Assembly (NCBI GenBank): GCA_027625915.1
Contig: JANTQA010000040.1
Location: forward strand, 2,356,001 to 2,420,000
DNA from: Anaeramoeba flamelloides
Lineage: Eukaryota > Metamonada > Anaeramoebidae
DNA length: 64,000 nt
Direction of reading: 5' to 3'
Below, piece after piece: positions 1 to 11,000 of the stretch. A program made the translations under genes and the position numbers. Below the pieces are notes generated by a model. That model did no database searches, was not told the DNA's origin, and saw only the letters and a program-made list of their open reading frames with translations. Each line of letters opens with the position of its first letter. The stretch's first letter is position 1.

Positions 1-1145
1 ATTTCTTAACTTTAAGAATCAAATACTTTAAATTATAACTCGTCACTTTTTAGAATGATAATTAATTAAATTACAATATTTCAAAATACTATTCAATTAA
101 ATAAAAAGCAAGAATAAAAATTATCATTTTCCGAACTCTAGCAAACATCATATAAAACTCTAATTTTTTTCAAAATCAATAGTTTGACTGTAGTTATCAA
201 ATAATTAATAAAGTATTCTATATGCACTCCCACCTTAATTAACTTATGAAGACGTATTACTGAGACAATAAAAAAATTGTTAAGTTATAAAAAGGATTTG
301 ATATAAATTTTACCTAAAATTAACTTTTAATAATGATATTAGGACTTTTTCTATTAATCGGATTCTTTCAATAATCGACTTTGGTTTTTTTAAAGTGAGA
401 GACTAGATTTAGAAGTTTTGAATCTTCAAGTATTGTAAAAAAATAAAAAAAAAGGAAATACATTTGATTATTCAATTAATATGATATACCATTACTATAC
501 ATAAAAAATTTTTCATAATTTTTTAAATATTTTAGGTATACTTCTATTTTTTCAATAAATTTTGATACTTTTACGATATATCCTGATAGGGTGGGTTTCT
601 GGTAAAAAAAAAAATATGAGATTTTTAATATCAAAAATCTTAATTTAATGAAGGAATAAAAATATTTGTGGTTTTTTTTTTTTTTTTTTTTTGTTTTTGT
701 GACAATGATATTAGATTTTTAAATATTTGTTTTTTCGTTAATATTTTTATACTATTATTTGATTATATATATTGTAATTTAAAGAGGAAATATATCAACG
801 GTGATTAATCAATTTCGTCTCGCTCTACATAACAAAAAAATAAATATATAAATATTTAAAAAAAAAGTAAATTGGTATTTGAAAATTAACATATTGATTA
901 AAAATAATTTAAAAAGTAAGTCGTTGATTTTGACACAATATGAATTTAAAAATCAAAAATTAAGGAATTTTTTTACCTTTCATTTTCATGAAATTGTGGG
1001 TAATTTACCATTTTTCTTTATTGAAGATTTAAAACTTTTTTTTTAACTTGTTGAATGGGGGGGTCACATATAATTTGACTAATTTTCGGTTTTGAAAAAA
1101 ATAAATAAATAGAATAAAATATTGGTCAAAAGTATATTCTTTATA
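1..1145. other. AT-rich intergenic DNA, no gene seen
   Basis: This stretch holds long A and T runs, short palindromes and stops in all frames. I see no conserved protein motif, no exon bordered by plausible splice sites and no RNA gene. Confidence 0.6.
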
Positions 1146-1343
1146 CAGGCAGTTTCACTTTTAAGGAACAAACTTTCAACGAAATTTAAGGCACGATAAA
1201 AAACTTAAATTAAGGCACAAAATTCAGATTCTAGTAAAATAAATTGTAAAAAAAAAAAATTACAAATTTTGTGTCTTAATTTGAGATTTTTTTTGTGCCT
1301 TAAATTTTGTTGAAAGTTTGTGCCTTAAAAGTGAAACTGACTG
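1146..1343. repeat. Family B MITE-like palindrome, TA-flanked
   Basis: A 198 bp near-palindrome. The left end reads CAGGCAGTTTCACTTTTAAG and the right end is its inverse with few mismatches (GTGAAACTGACTG). Both ends are directly flanked by TA, the usual duplication of Tc1/mariner-type elements. It has no coding capacity. A second copy lies at about 59.2-59.4 kb and one solitary end at about 14.56 kb. Assigning it to Tc1/mariner rests only on the TA and the CAG-type end. Confidence 0.75.
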
Positions 1344-1777
1344 TAAATTATCAAAACCCGATGCATTTTCCCCTAATTATTAATGATAATCAGTAATTTC
1401 GATGTAAGAATAAACATAGTGTGTTTGAGTATAGTAATTTTCTTGTGTTTTAATATTAAAAAAAAATCAAATGAAAAATTATAAACAAAAATTAAAAAAA
1501 AATTAAAAAAGTAAAAAAAAAAATAATAATCAGAAAAACAAAAAAAAAAATCACAGGAAGGTTTCATTTTATTTTAATTGGTAATTAGTTTGAAAGATAA
1601 AATAACAAAATAAAAAGGTCTGATTAATGAAGAATGCTAAAAAATTACAATAACAACCCTTTTATTTTTGATCTATGTTGTTTATTCATAAAAGTTCATT
1701 TTTTATTTTCTACTTGGATGTAATTATTAAGGAATTAACATGATTTATTTACTTCTTTTTGTAGAAATTTATTTTCT
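1344..1777. other. AT-rich spacer between two repeats
   Basis: Poly-A and poly-T stretches separate the family B element from the family A element. The 64-codon minus-strand frame across 1373-1567 is almost only Phe, Lys and Asn and is not credible as a gene. Confidence 0.6.
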
Positions 1778-2476
1778 TTAAGGGTCAAGTCATAACAGTG
1801 AAATTTTTTACTTTGAAATGGAAAATAACTTTTTAGTAGTTTTTATAAGGACCCAAAACCAATTAAAAACCAACCAACCGATGATGTATGATTGATCTCC
1901 AAAAATCAACAACCAAAGATGAGGACATTTTTAGAAAAAAGCACAAAAGAGCAACATTCAATTTCCAATTAGAATGGTTAGAATATAGAATTGTGAAAAC
2001 TACAATGTCCGTTTTGAAGTGTCTCTCTTTGGCGCTTTTTGAGATCTCGATGATTTTTTTTTTTTCATTTTTTTTCATTTTTCAAATGAAAGATTTTTAT
2101 TGTCAGAATATTACCTAATCCTTACTTGGTCAAATTTAGAGGGTTACAAAATAACCACAAATCAGATTAAATCGAAGAAAATTGATTGCGAAATTCAAGA
2201 AAGCAATTTGTTTTAAATAAAAAAAATTTAACCATTGGGGGATAGAAAATGAGAAAAGATGAATTTTTTTTTTTATAATTTTGATTTTTTGAAATTAAGA
2301 ACTCTTTTAAACTTATTTTTCTTCGTTGAAATTTTTGTCAAAGAGATCCAATGGAAATTTTTTTTGTTATTTGATTTTTTTCAACCAAAAGAAGGGCTAT
2401 TCCACAATACCCATTTTGGTCCCAGGCCACCCCTTTAGGTATGGAGTATATTCAAGGTAAATGACTAGAACCTTAA
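1778..2476 (+). repeat. Family A MITE-like element, copy 1, TTAA at both ends
   Basis: One of three copies of a 695-699 bp element in this window. It begins TTAAGGGTCAAGTCAT and ends AAATGACTAGAACCTTAA, so the ends are imperfect inverted repeats of about 18 bp carrying TTAA on both sides. Other landmarks shared by the copies are GACCCAAAACCAATTAAAAA near the left end and CTATTCCACAATACCC near the right end. The frames of 60-76 codons inside are not conserved between copies, so I treat the element as non-coding. TTAA flanks are typical of piggyBac-type insertion, but the terminal bases do not clearly match that superfamily. Confidence 0.8.
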
Positions 2477-3149
2477 CTTGATAATTTGTACATTTGCATT
2501 TTCTTTTTAATCTATAAGTTTACTTATAATATAATATCTATGTATAATAGTAATAACCAGTAACTTTTTATTTATTTTCGTTTATAATTCTTCTTCCTGA
2601 ATTGATGAAGTTCATTAAGGGAAAAAACCAAAAAAAAAAAAAAAAAAAAAATCCTTTTTGAAAAAATCACAAATAAAATTTAGTTTAAGCACAAGAAACC
2701 AATTGATTGTTAAGTATTTTTCTAAAATATTTTTTATTGTCGTTAACATATTACTTCACATACTCAATAATCTCAGATATTTTTATTTCTTTACTTTTAT
2801 TTTTTTTTTTTTAGTTAAAATACTGGAATTTATGATTTGGTAATTTCTAAAAAAATGTGGATTAAGTAAATTATTGATCAAAACTCATTAAATCTAAAAT
2901 AAGGAATTTCCAAAAATTGTGTTTTTGGAAATTCCAATAAAAAATAATCAACTCATTGTTATTTTGAGAAACTTTTGAGAACTGAATCAGATTATTTGGT
3001 TCTATAATTCAAAAAAAAAATAAACAAATCTTTTCCCAATTACTTGAAGTATTAATCAGAAAATTAAAGAAAATAATTAAAAATATAAAATAATAAAATT
3101 TAATTTAATAAAAATTTCTGATTTACAGGAAAAGTTGACAATTGTATTC
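2477..3149. other. AT-rich spacer downstream of the PROPPIN relic
   Basis: Holds a run of about 21 A near 2630-2650 and T-rich tracts. No gene seen. The nearest part may include the former 3' untranslated region of the minus-strand PROPPIN gene. Confidence 0.5.
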
Positions 3150-4392
3150 TCAAAATTTCAAAAAATCATCGTTCTCCAAATACAAAATCTTTGATTTGGT
3201 AATTGGATTTGGTAAAGTAAATTTATAAAAAGTTTCATCATTTAAAATCACAATTATTTCGTTTTTTTTATTAAACCCACACAACGATTTTAGGTGCTTT
3301 TGTATTCTACCTTTGTAATCTGCACGCTGAGGGTTTTTTTTTGACAAATTTAAATCATTTTGAATTTCCTTCTGATTATCAATTAAATTTTTATTTCTTC
3401 TTTTCTCTTTCTCGATCTCATTCGCATTATCTTTTTCATTTTCATTTTCTTTTTCTTTTTCATTGTTGTTTTCCTTTTCCTTTACTTTTTCATTTTTCAT
3501 TGTCTCCTCAGTCGAATTAAAATTACTATTCAAAATCTTCTTATTAGATCTCTTTTGCTTGTTTAACCTTTGAATTAAGATAAGTTTAAAGACGTGCAGT
3601 GTCCCATTAAAACTTGAAGCAGCAAGTAAAGAGCAGTCTGGCGAAAATGAAAGAGAAAAAATCAAAGCCTTTGTATTGCCTCTTTTTTTTTTCCCAAAGA
3701 AGCTTCCCTGTGATCGTCGACCATATTTTGATAATGGTTCCACGGTTACTGCAAGTTGCGAGGTAAGTCCCATTTGAACTAATACAATTTTGTTTATTTG
3801 CAGTTCACAAGTGTTTGTTATGATTTCGTGTTCTCTTTTCAATTTCTTTGTTGTTTGCAGTGTCTTTTTCTTTGCTGACGATAAGAAAAAGGAATATTTT
3901 TTAATACGAACTGTGCCCTCTGTAGGCCTCAAGCTTGCCAGAACGCATACCCTTTCATTCTCATTTTGAATCACCCAAATTTCAAGAATTCCATTTGTAT
4001 TCATTGAGGTATTAAAGATTTCAAGTTGTAGGCATTCTGGTAATTTGTATACCAAGATGCTCCTTTCCAATAACACAAAAAGCAATTCGCAAGCGCTTTT
4101 CACAGATTAAGTCGTGGAAGGGAATTTTAATTGCAGAATGATTTCTTTTTTTTTTTTCGTCCCACAAAGAAAGGTTGCATCTTGTAGATTCATCTTTCCC
4201 TCCAACTAAAGCTACAATATTTGAACAATCCATCAATTCAACAATTGACACATTTTAAATTGGCTGCCTCCTACTGAATTTTTCTTGTCACGGGTCAATT
4301 GCATAAACAGACCACCCGTTCTCATTCCCAACAGAGAAAAAATTCATTGTATGATTAAATTGAAAAAAATTTCGATTTATGCTCATTGTCAT
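3150..4392 (-). pseudogene. Decayed PROPPIN (Atg18/WIPI family) gene
   Basis: PROPPINs are seven-bladed WD40-like proteins that bind PI3P and PI(3,5)P2 and act in autophagy and endosome dynamics. From an ATG at 4392 the frame reads NFFSVGNENGWSVYAIDP, the family's first blade, then SIVELMDCSNIVALVGG and a blade-2 WDEKKK segment. Further on come SLSFSPDCSLLAASS and GTLHVFKL (blade 6) and, at the end, SLCGFNKKNEIIVILNDETF. The family's FRRG lipid-binding motif corresponds to KKRG here, keeping only the last Arg-Gly. The frame is broken by in-frame stops at 4288-4290 (TGA) and 4255-4257 (TAA) and by one frame change near 4105-4115. The last 317 codons stay open and contain a low-complexity KE/NE insert. 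The stops fall inside conserved sequence, so introns do not explain them. A sequencing error is possible but three are needed. Confidence 0.78.
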
Positions 4393-5019
4393 AATGGTGT
4401 ATTAGTTCATTTGTTTGAAAAAAACAGTTAAACTTTGGATTGGTGGAATTCTTTTTAGGTCTGACATAATCCTTTTAAAAAAATCAAAAGGGGTGTAATT
4501 GAGAAAAAGAATTGTAAAAAATAAAATTTACTTTGGAACACTTTTAAAAAATAAACTCCAAAGGTTGACGATCTAATGACAGAGGAAGCAATTTTTTATT
4601 TTGTTTTGCAAAAAAAAGTAAAATCATCGTTATTGAGATCCCAAAATGTAGAATCATTAGATTAGACTTTATTCTTGTCAATTATCTTTTTCTCATCACA
4701 AAATTTTTTTGACAATAACTATTGGGTACAAAGCGACAGTAACAAGTTACTAATAATTTCAATCAACTGTTTCTCTCATTCTTTTTTCAACTTTATGAAC
4801 ACTCTTTTTTTCAAATGCACTCTAACACTTCTTTTTATAACTTTTTTTGAATAGGAAATATTTTTTTTTTTCAAACCAAAGAATAACATAACCAAAGACC
4901 AAAAGGATAATTTTTTTCAATATTTAATTGTTTTGTTTATCATTTTCAAATCGTAATTATCCCTCCTTGAAATTAATCATTTTTTCTTGTTTTTTACATT
5001 TTTATTCAATTTTGGTATA
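4393..5019. other. Divergent spacer between PROPPIN relic and PH-like gene
   Basis: About 630 bp between the old start of the minus-strand PROPPIN gene and the proposed start of the plus-strand PH-like gene. It should hold the promoters of both. Only T-rich tracts are visible and no specific motif can be named. Confidence 0.4.
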
Positions 5020-8000
5020 ATGGTAAATATTAATTCTCTTTCTTTAACCAACATATTTACCCTTTTTCACAAATAATATCTCTAACTTACTGAGTATTGG
5101 AATCCCCTTTTCACTACTAACCCTTAATAGTCTGCTTATTCTGTTACCTTATCAAAAAATTCGAAACAAGAGATCATTCACAATGGAATTTTAACGATCG
5201 AGGACAAATATATCATATTATCTAAACAAAGAAACTCAAAACTCAAATTCCAAATTACTTCTGAAACAAGTGTAAGTGATCTTTTTCTTTTTCTTTTTCT
5301 CTTACTTTTTCTTTTTTGATCTTTTTATTCTTTCCCAACCAAAAAAAAAAAAAAAACAAAAAACAAGAAATAAAACAAAAAAAAGAAAAAAAAGACAAAA
5401 AGTTTTAAATTTTTTAATTTAGTCTCCTTCCAATTGACACAATTATTTTTTGTGACAAACCTAATACTATTTTATAAATATTATTGAATTTGATTTTGTC
5501 GCTGTTTTTAAAACCTAAAACGTTTTCAATTCTCAAAGAAATTTTTTAATCATTTTCAATACAAAAATTTCAAGCCACATGGCTATTTCTGGAATAATCC
5601 ATTTTATTGTATATTATAAATTAACCATTAAAGTGTATTCGTAATTTGTTTTTTAAAGGATGGATAAATCTAATCTTGTAAAATTATTTTAAGTTTTGAT
5701 TTTCATTATTTATGATAACCACAATTTTTTTAAATGCTATTTTAGCTGTCGTTTTTATAAAATTCAGAAAAAAAAACCCAAACAAAAAATACAATTGTTG
5801 TGTATCTGATATTGAAGTTTATCACCATTTTAGAAAAAACCCTATTATTTTATTATTAAGTATAACTGTAACAATTATTTCTAATTTATAATGTAATATT
5901 TGTTATCCTGGTATTTGAATTATAAATGGGAAATAACTTCACTTCATTTACAATTTCCTTTTTCAGAATAGATACCGAAGCCACAAATTGCAACCTACTT
6001 CTTTGAGAACACTTTTTGAAAAAGAAAAATATGGAAAACGAAGTGAAAATTTTTTTCATTTATAATTCAAATGCGAGTATGAACATTTTAAAAAGACTCA
6101 CAGTCAAATCTAAAACCCGGAAATTTCTGAAACCCGGTAATTCCATTTTTCTGGTCAATTGTAAATATTAGTAAAATGTCAAAAATATACTCCCATTTTA
6201 CAGACAAATAACCCAATTACCCAGCAACTTATAACCTTTCCAATTGGGTTATTGGTTAAATATTCTGAATCCATTAATTTTAACTCTTTTGTGAATTCAG
6301 AAATCAAAAAAATCCAAAATTTGTAAAATTAATTGAGAACATGACTGAAAATGAAAATCCACTTTTAATTTTAAATTTTGAAATAAAAAACATTTTCATA
6401 CTTTTAAAATATTTGAGAGAATTTGAATTTGAGAGAGGTGTTTGATTATTGTAAATTTTCATGAAATTATGAAAACCATTTTGTCAAAAAATAAATCCTC
6501 TAAGGTTCCCAATAGAAATTTAAAATTTTGAAAAAATTATTAAAAGAAAGATATAAAGTAAATAAAACTATTATTTCATAAATGAAATAACAAAATAATT
6601 CTTATAAAGATGATTTCTAATAAATTTAGAATTTATCTAAAGGGAAAATCGCAATAAATTTGATTTTCAATTTTCATTCATGTTCTCAATTAATTTTACA
6701 AATTTTGGATTTTTTTGATTTCTGAATTCACAAAAGAGTTAAAATTAATGGATTCATAATATTTAACCAATGCTCCAATTGGAAAAGTTATAAGTTGCTG
6801 GGTAATTGGGTTATTTGTCTGTAAAATGGGAGTATATTTTTGACATTTTACTAATATTTACAATTGATCAGAAAAATGGAATTACCGGGTTTCAGAAATT
6901 TCCGGGTTTTAGATTTGACAGTCAATGACAAGAGACAAAGAAAAAGAAAAAGAAAAAGAAAAGTGGAATACTAAAAAAAATGGAAAAGGAGAGATAGATC
7001 AAAAACAAAAAGTTATGTTTAAATAACTGGATGCAATTAGTAACTACTTTGTTGATACATTAAGGTATTTCCAAAAAAGTGTCGAATTTTTTTTTTACAT
7101 CTCATAAAAAATTATCTTTGTTAGTGGAGATATTTCTTAATTGGCAATACCAAATTAAGTGAAATATTAATACTGATTGAATCAATGACTAATGTATTTA
7201 TTTTAAAATACATTCTTCAAAATATTTCCAAAAAAATGAAAAAAAAAATTGAACTTTTTTTGGAGAAAACAATGTTCGACCAATTTCAATAAAAAACTGG
7301 TAATATGCTAACGACACAAATGATTTTTTAAAAAATAAAGTGCGGTGATAAGTTTTGCCCCATTCATTGTAAGTCTTATCAAGATTAAAGAAGTTATGAA
7401 AAAAAATTATTACAATAAAAAAGCAAAAATTATAATCACCAATTTTCATACCTATAAAAAATCAGATAAAATCAAGATCCGAAAATTTAATAACTTTTAT
7501 TTCTTTCATACCATACTAAGAAACAAATTGAATTATTATCAAGAATCAATGAATGATTGTTAATAAATTTATAGATGCTTATATAGTTTTATGACGATTG
7601 AAGTTTTAATAAAGATATTTAAAAATAAATTTTCCCCACTTTTTTGGAAATAGATTATATCTAAACTCTTTCTCCAAAAAAGAGAACATTAATTTTGTAA
7701 TTGGTAAACATTCTTTCTTAAAGGTTCATTTTGATAAAAAGGAGACAAAAAATAAATCTAGTTTCATGAATTATTATTAAATTATTATCTTTTGTTACTT
7801 GTAAAAGTCTAATGATTAAAAAAAAAATAAGGTATACCAAAAAAAAAGGGTTTTATTTAATTTGAAATGAGAACTTTCTTTTATATCTTTCTTTGGGTGA
7901 ACAAAACAAGATTAAAAAATTGATTGATTTTTTTTTGAAATACTGTTCGATCTTTTAGTTATTTTATATTGATTTGTTCTAAATACTTTTTCAAAATTCT

Positions 8001-11000
8001 CATGAATTCTTTGTTGTTTTTTCTTTTTTCTTTTTTTGAAAATTGTGTTTTCTTTTTGAAAAATATTTTTTCATTACAAAAAAGTTAATTTGTGAACGGT
8101 CTTTTGGAAACTAAATATTGTTGTTTTGTTTTACCCAACAGAATGATGTTTCATGAAATTAAACATCCAATCAACAAATAAATTTCTTTTGAAATTTTTT
8201 TTTATTTATTATTTTCTGAAACATTTTTTAATTCTTTTTGTTTTTCAAATTTACTTGTAGCTTTAATGTAAATTGAAATTTTAAATTTTTTACATTAATA
8301 CTAGCTTTTTTTCAAAAAATCAAAAGACAAGAAGAAAATTAATGAAGGGTATATTTTCTTCTATTTAAGAGAAACTATAGATTAGTTTTTTTATTTTTTG
8401 TTAATTTCAGATAATAATTAAATTTTAATCAAAGAAAATACAACCTTTAAATTTTCTATTTTTGTTTTTTTATAATTGGAGAGAGATTATTCAACAAAAT
8501 TACCCCCTATTTGCTATTCGTGATTTTTTAATTTCAGAAATAAACCTAGGCACTTCACGGCACTTCACTTTAGGTATTTTTTAAAATAAGAAATAAACCG
8601 AAATTTTCTTTTTATTTCTAAAATTAAAAAAAACTTCGTTAGGTTTTTTTTAATTTTAGAAATCAAAAAAAACCGCAGTTAGCTTTTCCAAAATTTAAAA
8701 AATTGAGCAAAATCAAAGATTTTTCTCTATTCTTTTGAATTTTGGAAAAGCTAGGCATTTGACGGCACTCTACAGCACCCGGAGGAACTTCTTGAAACAA
8801 TAAATGCATTTTAATTTTTTTTATCCCTAGCTTTAATATCGGCAAGATTACAACTCATATGATAGCCTTTTCTTTAAAAAACAAAAAGAATAAAAAAAAT
8901 TTATTTAAACAAAGACAAGAAAAAGAGAACGAAAAAAAGCCAGAAATAAAAGAGATTAAAATTAACAGAAAATTGAAAAAACTTCAGTGAAAAGTTTTTT
9001 TGAACTGTTTTTTTGTGTACCCCAAGTGTTGAATGGGCTATTGGAAGTTTCATTTTCTGTTGATTATGCTGAAAATTTCTGGATCAACTCATCTTTTACC
9101 TCCTTATTGCCTAATACCACAATAATCAGAAATTGATCTCAGTTCAGGCTATTGTTACCATACTTGTCAGAAGTTAATACCAATACACTTTTATTGCATT
9201 AAAGAAGAATTTAAATTACTATCACCATTACTCTTCTTCAATACTTTTTCAACCAAATTTGAACCTCACTGTTGATTATTTTTCTTGTTCTCTACTTTTT
9301 AATAAAAAAAAAAAAAATTCTTTTTTTGTGAGGAAATGAAAAAAAAGGAAACTCAAAAAAATTGAAAGTCAAAATAATAAAAAATGAATCTATTAACAAT
9401 TTACTGTTTTATTTAATATCTTGTACCACCTAAAAAGCGAATTTTTATAAATTAAAAAATTATTTTTAAATTAAAGTCTTCCAAACACTCTAAATTCTTA
9501 AAAAAAAAAAATGTATCAGTACAAAGAATTAAAATTAATTATCTGTAAGGTCATATATTTGATATTAAATTGAGAAAGAAATTCTCAGGATTATACCATT
9601 TTTGAAGAAAAAGTTTTTTTTTTTTTTCCAAAATTATTATAATATTATTATCAGAAATTCCAATTAAAGGATATCCATATTAAAACCACTCAAAAATTTA
9701 AACATTTCAATATTTTCTAAAAAATTGCTTTGTCTTAATTTACTCTCATATTTTGGAAAAAAGGAATAAAAAAATGATTTTTTAAGAATACAAATTTTTA
9801 AAATTTTATATTAAATATAACTAAAGGGTAATAGTTTTATTGTTTTTTGTGAATATTAAAAACTATTAAATTGGATATCGTCAGGCTGTGTATTATTTTT
9901 TTATAGTTTCATAAGCCAATTTAGATTAACCATCTGTGACAAATTTATATTCAGAACTTGTACTAATGTAAACTCCAATTCAAATTTTATAACACACCAA
10001 AATTCAATTTTTTTGAAAAAAAAAATGTTATTTAATCAATTCTAAAAGAAATACCAAATTAGAACCATTAACTAATTGAAATGTCAACAATTGTTTATAA
10101 ATTCAAATACCCACAAAACAAAAAACAAATAATTATTAATACTCAATAAATCAAGAGCTGTGTTAAAAATTATGGAGATGTCCAATAAATGAATTGGTAA
10201 ATTTATTTAAATTCTATTAACAATTATTGATCGATCAAATGGTTAGATACCACCAACTAATTGTATGTCATTTTTCCATTTAAAAGAACTCAAATTTAAC
10301 CTAATACCAACCATTCGAAAAAATCATTCCAGATCGAACCAAACAGGCTACCTAATTCAAAAAATGAAATGAAAACAAAAAACTCAAAGATGAAAAAATG
10401 ATTTTCATATTTTACAAAAAACTAAATTATTTCCAATTTGAATTAAATTGTATTATTGTGATTCTTTGAAGCGTTTTAAACTGTGTGAAAAATTTTGAAT
10501 TTTAGTTTATTTAATAGATAATATTTCATTTTTTTTAAAAAAAACGGATGAGAAATATATTTTAAGAGCTCACATTTAATATATTTAAATGTCTTAATTA
10601 TAACTTTTAAATCTAAAATTTTTAAAAAAAAAAAAAAAAAAAACAATTAGCCACTGAATAACAATGTTTGAAATAAAGAAAAAAAGCAATGAATGCTGTA
10701 TTTTGTGTGCACTCAAAAAAATCTTATTTTTTAAAGAACTTAGAATTCCCTTTTAATTTTCCTTTTCTTCTTGTTTAAATACTAAAAGTTAGTATCATTT
10801 TTTCAACAATAGTTTAGTGTTAATAATGTAGTAAATTTTAAATTTCAATTAAAGGTTTCTAATCTTTATATATCTACTTCGAAATATTTGATATTTAGCA
10901 AATCAATTCCTCATTATTCTCTTTCTAACTCATTTTATTATCTCTTAAATAATAATAGATTCTTGAAATGAGCGAAAACAAAGTATTTCTTAAAGTATCA

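Larger units (their letters stand above)
5272..10958 (+). other. Proposed 5.7 kb intron of the PH-like gene
   Basis: The borders are AGT|GTAAGT and AATAATAG|ATT, with a possible CTAAC branch site at 10926-10930. The intron is packed with mobile-element relics: family J (5915-6073), an 817 bp foldback (6103-6919), family F (7063-7655), family G (about 8540-8790) and family C (9971-10507). The remainder is A/T tracts. One 56-codon stretch at 8969-9136 has mixed amino-acid use and is listed under findings. Confidence 0.5.

Noticed and set aside
1863-2118. Overlapping frames on both strands inside the family A element as a small gene
   Set aside because: They are not kept in the other two family A copies.
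3150-4392. An alternative genetic code (TGA or TAA read as sense) to explain the stops in the PROPPIN gene
   Set aside because: Both TGA and TAA would need reassignment, yet TAA ends most intact genes here, and the gene also has a frame change.
6103-6919. CRISPR-like array
   Set aside because: The repeats are inverted arms of one foldback, not regularly spaced direct repeats; the context is eukaryotic.
7198-7563. Frames of 72-83 codons inside family F as genes
   Set aside because: Corresponding regions of the copies at 33.8 kb and 42.8 kb have different stops; composition is Lys/Phe/Asn only.
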